Below are positions 12,501 through 24,110 of a stretch of 64,000 bases of DNA, in pieces. Source of the DNA: Hericium rajendrae (lineage: Eukaryota; Basidiomycota; Agaricomycetes; Russulales; Hericiaceae). Under the pieces are notes generated by a model. That model had not been told where the DNA came from. It ran no database searches and saw only the letters and a program-made list of their open reading frames with translations. Location of the stretch: contig CM065879.1 in the NCBI GenBank assembly GCA_033439255.1, positions 3,044,501-3,108,500 of the forward strand, read 5' to 3'. The translations under genes and the position numbers were made by a program. How positions within the stretch are numbered: the stretch's first letter is position 1; the number at the start of each line of letters is the position of its first letter.

Positions 12501-14229
12501 TTAACATTATACATACAGATGAGGACCAGATAGAGAAGAGCATTTTGTTCTCTACATCTTCAGAACTTCCAGTCTTCTGTTGCTCATCTCGAGAGTATAA
12601 TAAACTGAAAGGTTTAGTCATTTATAGTCTTTTTAATAAACAGAAGTTTAATCATAAAACTAAAGGATTAATGAAGACCAATGTAGATGGAGATGCCATG
12701 GTATTCAGAGATCTGGCAGATACTGGGATACCAGCTTTGCAATTATAGTGCAAGACTCTTTCACTTGTTCCTCAACATAACACTGCTATCAGTCTTTTCA
12801 AGCAAATAAAAGAGCTAGTGGATGGTGTACAAGAATATAGTCAAAATGCAAAACAAGATATTGATATAGGTCTTGTTAAGCTTAAACAACAATGGGAGAC
12901 AACTGTGAATCAGTATTATGTCAAGGAAAAAGGTTAGCTTTCTTAAATATATTTGAACTTTCTCTTATGTACATGATATAGGCTTAAGCAATGATGAGAC
13001 TCAATGTGATATTCACTTTTGTCTATTAGAAGTAAGTTATTTTCTTTTAAGATAAGTTGTAGCTGATGCAGTCTTCAAATCTAGATCTTCAATCAAATTT
13101 TCCATGAAGAGACAAAAAACTCAGAACACATCTTAGACAAAGCCTAGAGGAAATTTGTCAACATGGTGTCAAACTGGTTTGACCTACTTGTATTAAATCA
13201 TTATTGGATATTAAAGTTCTCACTTGTGCTGTAGGCATATTCTGAAGCTCACAACAATGCTGAAAGTGGCTTGATGATGTTCATCATCAGACCTTTCATG
13301 CTTGTAAGGATAATTTATACTATTATTTGCCACTCTCAGCATTTATATTATTTTAGATCTTCGTCGAAATGGCTGTTATAAAGTTGATCTCAATGAAGTC
13401 TTTATGGAGCCATTTTATGAAGCCATTACACCAACCTGGACACAAGTCTTTGATTTTAAAGCCAACATTCTAAAATCCTTCACAAAGTCTATCAGGACCC
13501 TTATTAGCTCTATTTTGACACAAGTCAAATTGTCATGCCCTGGTCATTTGCAAGTAAAGGTCAATGTACAAATTCAGCACTGCAAAGACAAGTTGCTTGA
13601 ACAGCTAAGTCTACTAGTTGATCAGGCACATAGCAAACTTGATAAAGAACAAAAAAAAACTGTCTCGTCATGTGGTTTTGCATGTTCAAGACCAACTCCA
13701 TGAAGGCTATACTGAAGTACTTCAACTTGTTGTGACTCAAAGACCTATTACTGGTTTTCGGAAAGTATGTTCATTGCAACTTTCACTTCATTTGATGGAA
13801 AACATATTTTGTTAACATATTACACATGCAACAGGAAGCATTCTACAAGTTTTTGGATAAACATCAGGATATATTCCTTGGTCTTGTCAACATGTTGATG
13901 GATGGCCTGGACAAGGCAATTGACAGCATCCAGCCAAGCCTTCAAGATGCTGCAGAACTAGCCGAGGAGGTATGATGATCATGCAACATCTATGACGGAG
14001 ACATTGACATTCTCTGCAGGTTGAACTCAGCATGTCAACACTCTGGGACACTGTGCCCGAAGATGCAGATGTTGCTGAACTGACTGCACAAAAACACCTC
14101 CGGCAAACAATCAGCGAAGTGCAGAAACAGCTATCACTCTGGGCAGAGTCAGCTGAAGCAGTCGGTAAGAAAGCAGTCGGTGAGATGTCGACCTTGGGAC
14201 CCGATGTTAGTTCAAGCAGTGGAGAATAA
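9517..14229 (+). CDS. SLIP-GC/dynamin-like large GTPase, copy 1 (mosaic, probably damaged)
   Basis: This is a multi-exon member of the dynamin-superfamily GTPases annotated as nuclear GTPase SLIP-GC in mushrooms. The P-loop ATGTGKSSVINSLLG (about 9963-10006) and the tiny exon ANIVATNAMR are present. So are G3 DLPGMSD (about 11195), G4 TKTDD (about 11693), coiled-coil helices, and a C-terminal exon starting VELSMSTLWDTVPEDADV. The order matches copy 2. Three oddities stand out. First, a diverged tandem duplication spans about 10670-11286, and its first unit runs into a stop. Second, from about 11380 to 13900 the DNA, exons included, is markedly AT-rich although the protein still aligns with copy 2. 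Third, a TAG replaces the conserved Trp codon after PALQ (about 12747), and a nine-A run near 13650 shifts the frame. Function of fungal members is not established. Confidence 0.7.
10670..11286 (+). repeat. Diverged internal tandem duplication within GTPase copy 1
   Basis: A 53-bp stretch at 10842-10894 is identical to 11234-11286 (offset 392 bp). Upstream pieces also pair. CACCGAACTCTG plus GGCGAAGAATCCCCCGAT occurs at 10671 and 10905, the second with a small insert. TAGGCAAGA and TGACCGAGCACGA occur near 10725-10753 and 10990-11027. The first unit is shorter, AT-enriched in its middle, and hits a stop after EDIM. The second unit encodes the region leading into G3. Confidence 0.8.
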
Positions 14230-16567
14230 ATTACGGGAGGATTGCAGATGGTCACTTACGATCCAATCCATGTAAAATAGGTGTTCACGAATTTGATGTT
14301 GGTATAGCGGCATGTCCAGCAGGAAGCAACGCTTGCGGATGTAGATGCGGCGTAGAAGCCCGCTGTGCCGCTGCGAGTTTCGGCGCGGTTGTTGCATGAC
14401 GCCCGAGACAGCGCACGACAGCGCCGGCATTGAACTGGCGACGAAAACACGCGCGTAGAGGTGGGAGTTGGCCGTGACGCAAAGCGACGGCTGTCGAGCA
14501 GCAAGAGCAAATGGATTGACAAACGTGGCAGTTATGACGAACGAGGCGATGTAATGCCGCGGGACATGGTAGGGAGATCCGTCAAGGTATGATCTTGACT
14601 CGGCTCAAAGTTGAGAGCCACAAAATTGAGTGTGGAGGCGGGAGAAGTGCGCGCAGGCGGTGGGGCAGGCCTGCAGGTATAATAATGGGGAATTCGATCA
14701 GCGCATCATCCGCTGATAGAACGACGGAGAACATACTAATGATGATATTGTCACCTGATGAGACGGCCTCAGGTTCCGGGTAAGATAGAGTTATATCCAA
14801 GCCCACAAAATAGAGCCGCGTCGCAGCTCGGACTCACCCTTCGAGTATATCAGCTGGTCGAGACTGACCATGCGGACGAGATAATGCAGCTCGAACTGAA
14901 GATCATGTTTGAGCATGCCATTCAGACCGAAGAGGTTTCGGCACGAAATTGTGCCCATGTCCATTGCTGGAAAAAACCAAAAACCAGCCGCTATCATGAC
15001 CTTGAGGACACTGGGAAAGCATTAGTACGTATGACACGCATGTTCTACAGCGAACCTCGGATGCCGCCTTACGTGGGGTGTCTCCTTCCCTGAAGCTAAT
15101 ACGAAGTATGCATAACTGTAAGCTGATGTCACAGCGCAGACCGGCGAGGGACCTAGCCGGTTCGATCACTGAGGCTTCCGACCTCGAAGGTCTGCTAGGG
15201 CAGATGTGCACGACAGCATCAATAGAGCCCGGCACCCATCTAAACAGATCGTCTGCAAGGGCGGGCGTCCTTAGCGAGGCGAGGTATCGGGCCACTACGA
15301 TGTTCACTAGACACTGCATCGCAGGGAGAAAATCAGGATTTGTTCCTTCTGGACACATGATTTCATAGTGCCTGGCGTAGAGAGCTACCTAGTTAGACGG
15401 GACTATAAAAAGGAATGGAGTCGTGGCGTACTGGTAGAAGGCCGGCGGTAACCTCGTCGAGAGCGAACATGCATCGCCAAATTGTGTGACAGTGAGACTA
15501 TATGCAGGAATTTGAAGCATACCCGGGGGATCATAACACCTGCAATTGGAGACCAAGGTACGAAGAAGCATGACAGAGAGCTCGAGCAAGATAAAGCGAC
15601 ATCGTTCGTGGTTGCGTGCCATACCTTAAAGCAAAAGTCATGAACATAGGCTCTGGTGGCATGGGCCATCCCAGGTGGAGACGAGAGGATAGATCAGATG
15701 TCATTGACCCGGCAGGCGCACGACGACGCAAGTCTACAGCTTGGTGACGGTTCAGACTTCAAACGACCGTCTTACCAAGGCACGACGAGAAAGTAAATAG
15801 GACGCACTGATGATCAATGAAGCCCAAGCATGTAGTTGTCCCGTCCTTCTGTTATAGCGTGGATTCTGCGACGTGTCACCAAGATAGTCCATACGCAAAA
15901 CCGAATGTTTCTAGCGCGCCTTTCAGATGTTCATGTTATCTCTAGAATGGTTGACAGTAAGTGTTGTGAGCCGTCACCAGTATCTGCAGACACTCGGAGG
16001 TTCACAGTGAGCTGCATATGCGAATCGTGGACTGCACCACGAACGCCTGGACGTTGAACTGGAGTAAATCGGTGATGAGATGGTAATGAAGTGTTTCTTG
16101 TGGTCATCGGACCTGGATTGAGGGAAAGTTATGATGAGAATGGTGGCCTATCTCTGGTAAATATGCGACGAGGAGCAGGACGCTGCGGGAGAGGCCACTC
16201 AAGCGTTCGAGCAAGTTCGAGCGGAAGACAGATCGGAGTTGAAATGTTGAAGAGCTGCTTTCAGATGCGCACCCGAATATGAGAAACTCTACATCTTATC
16301 ATCCCGTCGTTACCTTTGTTATTTCTCGAGTACACATTAGCTACTTCATATTCCTTTGTGGTGTTTTTTTTCGGTTTCTGCTTTTACTGTCACGCCACAC
16401 ATCTAACAACGATCGCTCGACTTTCCTTTTAATTCGCCTCTTGATAGCACTCTCAGGGGACAACAGCGAAGAACAAAGGAAGCGTGTCGTAAGTAGGACC
16501 GTCTCTTTTTAGCTTCTTGACACTTCTGTTGACCCACGTTTGTCGGTGCTGATCATATGAAGTCATC
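14230..16567. other. Gap between GTPase copies 1 and 2; possible unidentified minus-strand gene
   Basis: No gene could be identified. Minus-strand open pieces with splice-like borders occur between about 15790 and 14240. The longest is 151 codons (14903-15358), beginning MCPEGTNPDFLPAMQCLVNI. A hydrophobic piece (MIAAGFWFFPAMDMG) lies near 14997, and another piece near 14800 contains ITLSYPEPEAVSSGDNIIIS. They might form one decayed gene, but phases and domains are unclear. The interval 15800-16560 shows nothing. Confidence 0.25.
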
Positions 16568-19500
16568 ATGTCGGAAATTAAGCCGACATCTAGCGGCATG
16601 TCCAGAAAAACGCAAGGCATCTTCGCCAACTGGAAGCCCAAACGTCATTTCAAGTTGTATACATCCGCAGATGAAATACAATTCTCCGTAGAAAGTTTAT
16701 ACGAACAAGTCCGGCTTATGGCCCGGGACGTGCACGAGGGTGTATTGAAGCAGCCTGCTTCGATCACCAAGCTGCGAAGCGAGGTTTGGCTGTCCGAGTC
16801 GAAAAGGTGCTTTCCTCTTTTTTCTTGTCTTCGCGAAATGACATCTCTAACAACTGTGTCACGAATCAAGTATCGAAACCGAGAAGCCTCCCGTGACGCG
16901 AATTGGCTTCTGCGGAGGTACGCGTCTCACATGCTGGTTACGCGAAATTAGCCTGGGGTCCCTGTTGACCCTTTGTTCTCTAGCGACCGGGTCTGGAAAG
17001 TCATCCGTGTTGAATTCACTGCTGGGAGGTAAGTTTCTACGGCACATCCTCCCTGATTGTCATGGGACCGCCACTGATGTGATAATGTAACTTTTTGCCA
17101 GCTAACATCGTTGCCACGAGTGCACTGCGTGGTAGGTCCTGATCCCCCAGCGCATCCCGGACAGACTCGCTGACATGCTGGAAGCATGCACGGCTGTGGT
17201 GATTGAGGTCTCGTATCATAAGCACGCGACCGTAGCTGCGGATGTCAAGTTTGTGAGCCCGACAAAGTGGAGGGAGCAGATCTCTTTGTTCTTGGCGGAT
17301 TTGAAGGACACAGATATTGGCGATATCAAGCGCCAGGCGAAACTCAGCAGCAGCACTGGCGGCGGGGAAAGCGTTGTCGCCGCTTGGTCGAAGGTGGGTG
17401 TCTCGCTATCAGCTCAGGTTATTCGCGAGCTGAGGGGCCACATCAAAGTTCGAGCTTGTATACCCTGGCTTGTCTCTCGACCAGTTCGCGCAGATGTCTG
17501 TTGACGACATCGTTGCCAGCAATGCAGGTGAGCTGTCGACTGCCGGAGTTAATGTTGAGCCTCAATGTCAATTCATTTTGCAGAGGTCAGCGACATGCTT
17601 GGGTCGACAAAGACCATCAGTGCCGACGATGCCAAAGCTTTTGAGGCCGAGATCGGCAAGTACATCGACTCCAACAATGTCAATATCAAGAAGGAACCAT
17701 CCCCGCCGATGTCAATTCTCAAGGCTGGCGACCAAGGCGCTACGACCCCGACTGACGGCCTAAGTTTTCTGGCTGGGCTCAGCCAAATTGGTGACATCAA
17801 ACCTCCGCCAATCAAGCAAGATCCAGACGCCCCAGTCAAGACTGCCAACGATCCGAGTCCCAGAGAGGCGAAGCAAGTCGACAACAGCAAGAAGGCCGTT
17901 TTATGGCCATTGATTGAACAAGTCGCCATTCGGTGCAACGCGCCGGTATTGTCTACCGGTGCTGTTTTCGTCGATCTGCCTGGGACGTCGGATGCGAACG
18001 CTGCGAGGAATCGTATCGCTAATGACCATATCGCGTCGTGTGACCACTTGTTCATCTTTGCGCCCATTACTAGAGCGGTCGACGATGGCGCGGCTAATCG
18101 TACGTAATTTCTTCTGGTCTGCTGTGGGCTCCGGTTTTATTTTGTCCTAGGACTCATGGGCGAATCACTGCAGAGGCAATTGATAAGTACGTCATATCTT
18201 ACTTCTGGATTAAACTTTATACTAACCGCTTGCTTCGAGCTCAGTGGGTAAGAACTTAACGCTATTACTGGCATTGAAATATTGAGCGGCTATACTCATA
18301 CATACAATGCGTAGATGGCACGTGAGTACAACATCCTAGCACATCCCGCATGCGGCTTGACGTGTGCTGCGTCTCACCTATAGATATAATTTCAAAAAGC
18401 TCTCTTTTATCAGTGAGTCTTGCAATTATTCGCTAGTTTGTTTCGACCCACATAATCTCTTCTTTGATAGTGACCAAGACCGACGACATTAGCTGCTCCG
18501 AAGTCATCAAGAATCTGCGTCTGGAAGAGCGCTCTGACTTCCCAAATATACAAGAGCAGGTCGTGAGCTGCGATGCTTTACATCGAGCATGCCAGGCCGA
18601 GCATGTCCGAGCACAGCGATCTGTCGAGGGTAGGAAAACAGTGCTCGTCACTGGTTGAACGTCCGCTCATGTCCTTTTTTGATAGACCTACGCGGTCATC
18701 TCCTAGAAGCAAACAGGCTGCTTGACGAGCAAGAGAAACATGAACAGGCCCAGATCAAAAAAGAAACCCCGGAGCCTCCGTTGATAAGCGAAACTCCCCT
18801 AGGACAAAGCAACAAACGGCCAAGCGACTCCGGCGATCCTCATGCTAAACGGCAACGCGTCGAAGGTAGTGCTGGACACGTTGCGCCCGACACCCCGCAG
18901 GTAGGTACACTTGATATCTGTATCACGTACGACAAGTACAACAATACCGATTCTTAACAGTCTCCGACTGAGTACACCAGTGCTCAAATTAGAGGAATGA
19001 TAGAGTATGGCAGGGAGGAGCTTGCGAAGAAGAAGGATGCGGTGCATAAAGCTCGTCAGAATGTCATGTCTGCCCAACAGGCGCAGTTGCAGGCGCAGAA
19101 GAGGTTGAAAGCGTACTGTTCGTTGAGACGATCAGAGGTATGTTTATTTTCCCGCACTGCGTTCTCGATGCGGGGCTCAATGCATCACAAAGACCTCCAG
19201 GGAAACCATTCAAGAAGATTTCAGCCAGAATCTGAAAGTCTTTTGTGGTGAGTAATAAGGCCGTATCTCTTCCGTAGCTGCTCCTAATAGGCACTTATTG
19301 CAGAGGAGCGGTGGGAGCAAAATCAGACGCTTCCATCCATGGGTGACCCTGGAAGCGCAAACCTTCCGGTCTTCTGTTGCTCTTCTCAGGAATACAACAA
19401 ACTACAAGGTATGTCAGATACTTTCTGATAATAGACATAACTTCAATTGCGATGTACAGGCCTAGTCAAAACCAGCGTCGACGGCGAGGCTTCCGTGTTC

Positions 19501-20949
19501 ACGGAGCTTGAGGACACCGATATTCCAGCCCTCCAATCATGGTGTCGCACCCTCCCTCTTCCCTCCCAGGTTAAAGCCGGCACGCGCCTGCTGAGACGCC
19601 TTACTGAGCTCGCGGAAGAAATTCTTGAGTGTATCGAGAAAACGAATGGAGATATCGACATGAACCTCGTCAAGCTCAAACAAGACTGGGAGACCGATGT
19701 GTCCCAACCAGATCATAATGTCAAGGCTGATGACAGCAAACCTCGAGGCATCAGTGCTCGTCTTCGCCGGGTATGTCGTTCTTACTGCATTCATGATAGA
19801 TAACTGAACTCAGAACTTCAACGCAGACCTTTCCAAAGATATTCAAAAGTGAAATCAAGAAGCTCCAGACCCGCCTGAAGGGTGAACTGAGGGACGCCTG
19901 CCAGAAGGGTGCGGAAGTGGTACGGCCTCCCTTTGATGCATATTTTACGTCGAAATTTACGGTCATATTCCAGGCATGTACTGGAGCACGCGAAGTGGCA
20001 GAGACGTTCCTTAATGGATTGCATCACCAGACCCTCCTTGCCAGTGCGTGTCGCTGACAGGTGTATCCGTCATCCTTGGTACTGATCTACAGCTCAGATT
20101 TCCGTCGTTATGGCCATCATCGTGGCGATCTGAACGAATCCCTGCTGAGAGGGCTCTACGAGACCATCGCTCCGACATGGGCCAAAGTCTTTGACCGCAA
20201 CATCCTATCGTCTTTCACAGCGGCGATCGAAAAGGAGATAGACACCGTCCTCAAGGAGGTGAAAATGTCGTGTCCTCCCAGTCTCCGGAAACAAGCCGAG
20301 CAGCAGATCATGCGGTGCAAAATCAAGACTATGAACCGGCTCAGATTGCGAGTCGACGTGGCACAAGACACGCTGCAGGCAAAGCAGAAGGAGCTCTCGC
20401 GCACGATGATACCGCACGTCCAAGGCCGTCTCCGGAAGGGGTACGATGGTGCGCTTCTGGTCACCGCCAGGGGCAGACAGCCTATCACTGCTCTGCGCAA
20501 GGTACGTCGCTTTTTGTGGTGCGAGTAGTGATAATAATCTCACATGCCCTACCAACAGAGGAAATTCTACGAATATCTGCATGAGCACAGGAAAACCGTT
20601 TTCCTTACCCTCGTCGAGATGCTGATGGATGGCGTCGACGAGGCCATCGATTCACTCGAGTCATCCCTTCCTCGCAATGCCAAGCTAGCTCAAGAGGTGT
20701 GTACGCTCTGTCCTTGTACCCAGAGGTCCTCTCATCGTCGCTCGTTCACAGGTCGAAGTGAGCATGTCGGCACTCTGGGATGGCGTGCCCCAGGGTCTCG
20801 ACTTGCCTCAGATAACTGCGCGCCACGAGTTCCAGCGGGTTATCGATCCGGTGCCGAGGCAGGCAAGGCTATGGTGCGCTGCTCAGAAGCGGGCGGCGGC
20901 TGCATTGTCGACATCTGAGCCAGTCGCTGGACCAAGCAGCCAAAACTGA
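16568..20949 (+). CDS. SLIP-GC/dynamin-like large GTPase, copy 2
   Basis: This is the best-preserved of the three family members here. After an N-terminal helical exon (FKLYTSADEIQFSVESLYEQ, then LMARDVHEGVLKQPASITKL) come RIGFCG and the P-loop ATGSGKSSVLNSLLG. Next are the small exon ANIVATSALR and a segment with TAVVIEVSYHKHATVAADV. An insert rich in acidic and proline residues leads to AVLWPLIEQVAIRCNAPVLS and G3 DLPGTSDANAARNRIA. G4 is TKTDD (near 18477). Helical exons follow, including SELPVFCCSS-type and DTDIPALQSWCRTLP-type segments, and a C-terminal exon VEVSMSALWDGVPQGLDLP ending GPSSQN. Around 18 short exons are split by 45-60 bp introns. By analogy with dynamins it should bind and hydrolyse GTP; its cellular role is unknown. 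It lies tandem to copy 1 and converges with AKR1. Confidence 0.85.
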
Positions 20950-21154
20950 TTCCAGAGAGACGATACACTATTTTACTGGCTGGTGATATATTGGGTCTTT
21001 GAACAGTTTGACTGCGGTCAAGATAGTTTGGGGGTATACAATCTGGGACATGTACTGGCACGTACAGACGTAATACTATGAGAAGTCCGGGGTAGATAGG
21101 ACACAGCTATTTGATACTGTACAATGAATCACTCACAAACTACTGCATCCATGA

Positions 21155-23867
21155 TCACACCTGGTTGACGGGCTCATATCCTGCGCGGCTCGCCCGCCCG
21201 TGTCCAAGACCCAGGCTCATCATCAGCGTCTGTCGCAGGCTCTTCCGCCCACCAGTGCTAACATCGTCGCCCTCCATCTCCCGCCGCCTGCGCGCCTCGC
21301 GGAAGCCCTCGGGCGGGATCTCGTACAGCCGCTCGTACTCGACGCCGAGCTCGCGGCCGGACGTCCAGAAGTCCTTGCAGTTGCCCACCAGCCCAAGGTC
21401 GAACGGATTTGCAGCCTTGCCCGCCCGCGCGAGCCCGTTCGCGGCCTTGCCGGACGTGAAGCGGTCAAGGCCGAGCAGGTGCATGAGGAAGCCGCTCCCG
21501 CATCCCGCGCACAGCCCGTGCTTGTGCCCGTGGTGGTGCCCGTGCCCGCCGAGCGTCGGCGTCGCCTCGCCGATGAGGCCCTCCTCGGGCGAGACGTCCC
21601 CGCCCGCGCCGACGGGGCTGGCAGCGCGCGCGCCGTGGCTGCCGTGGTGCCGGTGGCCCATCTGCGTGCTGAGGCTCGCGCCGCCGCGTCCGCCCATGAA
21701 GCCGTAGCGGCCGAGGTTCGAGACCTCGAGCGTGGTCATTTGACGCGCGACTTGCCAGTATTGGGAGGCGAGCAGGACGACGGTCCAGATGAGCTGCAGA
21801 GTAGACCAGAAGGCGACTGAGAATAGGAAGGTATCGACGACTGTGATTGAACACAGAGAGGCAGGGAAAAGACAAGATGGCGACGGCGGTGGTAAATTTT
21901 CCATTGCGGAGTAGTCTGCGCAGGGATGCCGATGTCAGATAGGATATAAGCTGGACATTGGGAGAAAAAAACACTTACAGGCCACTGTCAAGTAGTCGAA
22001 GAGGGCGATTCCCAGAACCAACGTGGTGACGAAGACGAGGAAGTGACGATGGTTATTGACGCCGACTAGTGAAAGGCATTAGAGCAGACAGGAATGTGAT
22101 GTTGGCTATGCGACGTACCACAGTTCCAAACCCAAGGGCAGTGGCTATGGAGGCGTAAGTAAGATCACAGGATACGAGTGATGTATACTTACTGATCCGA
22201 ACGTGCGATGCAGCGGTCACAGATGCGACAATGTTTCGATCTAAGCGGTTTCCGCGCCTGCAAAGAAAAAGTGAATACAGGCAGATGAGACATGAGTATT
22301 GTCCCGCTGACCATGCACTGGATGCAGAAAGTCTGGCCATTCAGCCGACCCTCAGAAGCAAGATCCTCGATGATCTGAGAAGTCATATCCGTTTAGACCG
22401 CACACTGAGGGTGACTCGTGGGAATGGAAGGCTCACAGACTTGAGCTCCGCGTCGCTCGTCGGGGCCGGACATGTCCCGGGGTCTAGCGTCATGGAGCGG
22501 AAGAAATTATACGCAGAGATACCGAACGTGAGCGCAAACATGAGATGCGTGAATGGATGCGACTCGGTTTCTGTGCAAAACTTATTAGTAGGTCTTATTG
22601 AAAATGGATTTACGCACGTTGCAGGAGGCGAGTGGTCCAGGAGAACGCGACCCATACCATAGATCCGAAAATTATGCCAGCAAAGTAGGGACTGGCAGTG
22701 ACGCTCTCGGTATATGTTGGTTTATTAAGGAGGACACGGGTAACGATCTAAAAATCCAATGAGCATCCTGAACATCCACTACTGAAGGGATACTCACATG
22801 ATGCATGGCAAAGAACTCGGCCATTGCCAGAATGATGCCGGTATACCAGGGTAAAATCGTCAAAGTCATGAACATGAGATATAGGAAAAGAGTTGGCGCG
22901 AAGAATGTCCCGAGCTTGGAATTTCGCTTTAAATAGGTAATAGTTAGTGGCCATACTATACATGGGCAAAGAAAGATATGGCACCTCGCTCAAGGTTCTC
23001 TTCCTCTTCGTACCATCCTCATTGAATCCGCCCTCTTCTAGGGCACGTTTCCATGCTCCCAAGCTCTTCAGCTCAACGGCCATGTCTCTAGCAGTCCGGC
23101 CCTCATTGTCCTTCGCGCCAATGTCCGCGCCTTTTTCGATCAGCCGCTTGATGCACACCTTATTGCCGCGTACGACTGCCCAATGCAAGGGCGTCAAGCC
23201 AACATCATCGCTGACGTTGGTGCTCGCGCCGTGCTTCAGCAGCAACTCGACAGACAGAGCATCGCCCTGGTATGCAGCCCACATGAGCGCGGTGTGTCCA
23301 TTCGAGTCGCGCTCGTCTACGCTGATGGGCTGGTGAAGCAGATACAAGAGCGGCATGATCGAGGATGAGTGGGTCGTGAGGTGTAGAGTGTTGTAGCCCT
23401 GCGAGTCCTTGATATTCGGGTCGGCGCCATGGGCAATGAGGACTTGAATGACATAGAGATATCCTCCACGCGCAGCCCACTGCATGGGCGTGGCGACGAG
23501 GTCTCCACCTAGCGCATCGACCTCGGCGCCTTGTTCGAGGAGATAGCGGCAGGCTGCGACCTGAGCGTTGATCGCGGCCCAGTGAAGCGGCGTAATGTTC
23601 TGGTCGTCGCGGTCTGTAGCCCGCGCCTTGCCCGACTCTATCAGCTCACGGATGAGGCTAACGTCTCCTCGCTGCGCTGCAACGAATATATTGACCTGGA
23701 AGACGGGTCAGGTAACGAACTTAACCTACGAGGCACAAGATACTGACCTCGGGCTCTGCGACGGTTCTGACCTGAGACGCGGGAGCGCTGAAGGCGCCGG
23801 CCTGCGCGGAGGCAGCGGTGACGGTAGTAGCAGACAGGTCCGCCTTGGGGTTGACGATGTCATCCAT
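21155..23867 (-). CDS. AKR1: Ankyrin-repeat DHHC palmitoyltransferase (Akr1 type)
   Basis: Akr1-type enzymes S-acylate membrane-associated proteins at the Golgi and endosomes. Six ankyrin repeats are visible: [100 protein letters not shown] and [20 protein letters not shown]. Membrane helices flank a cysteine-rich domain ([19 protein letters not shown]) whose catalytic DHHC is completed across an intron and continues CPWVWNC, then [11 protein letters not shown]. The C-terminal exon has a histidine/glycine-rich loop ([11 protein letters not shown]) and an [15 protein letters not shown] motif, and ends YEPVNQV. The start is uncertain: [11 protein letters not shown] at 23867 or an in-frame ATG at 23951. 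The gene is head-to-head with the GPHR gene. Confidence 0.88.
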
Positions 23868-24110
23868 GGGAGTGTTCTCGCCGAGGACGACGGCGACGAC
23901 GACGGAAAGACTTGAAGCCTGCTGTCGTCCACAGCCTCGCGGTCGCCCCATGACGCTGACGTAATACACATCACATGATCGTTAGTGCGGGACACGTGTC
24001 GCTCCTCCGCGAACTTTTGCTTCGCCTTTTCCGTCAACTCGACACGTCCTGACCACCACCGGCCTATTTGCTGGCTTTCTTATGCAAACGGGGCCTCTGT
24101 TGTTGTATCC
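23868..24110. promoter_or_regulatory. Shared divergent promoter of AKR1 and the GPHR gene
   Basis: Only about 160-240 bp separate the two start codons, so both promoters must overlap. I see no clear TATA box or repeated operator-like element. Confidence 0.5.

Noticed and set aside
11380-13900. AT-rich block as an inserted mobile element
   Set aside because: Its exons encode the expected GTPase segments in order with splice sites, so it is part of the gene, not an insertion.
15150-15180. GGTTCGATC motif resembling a tRNA B box
   Set aside because: No acceptor stem, D arm or anticodon arm could be drawn around it.
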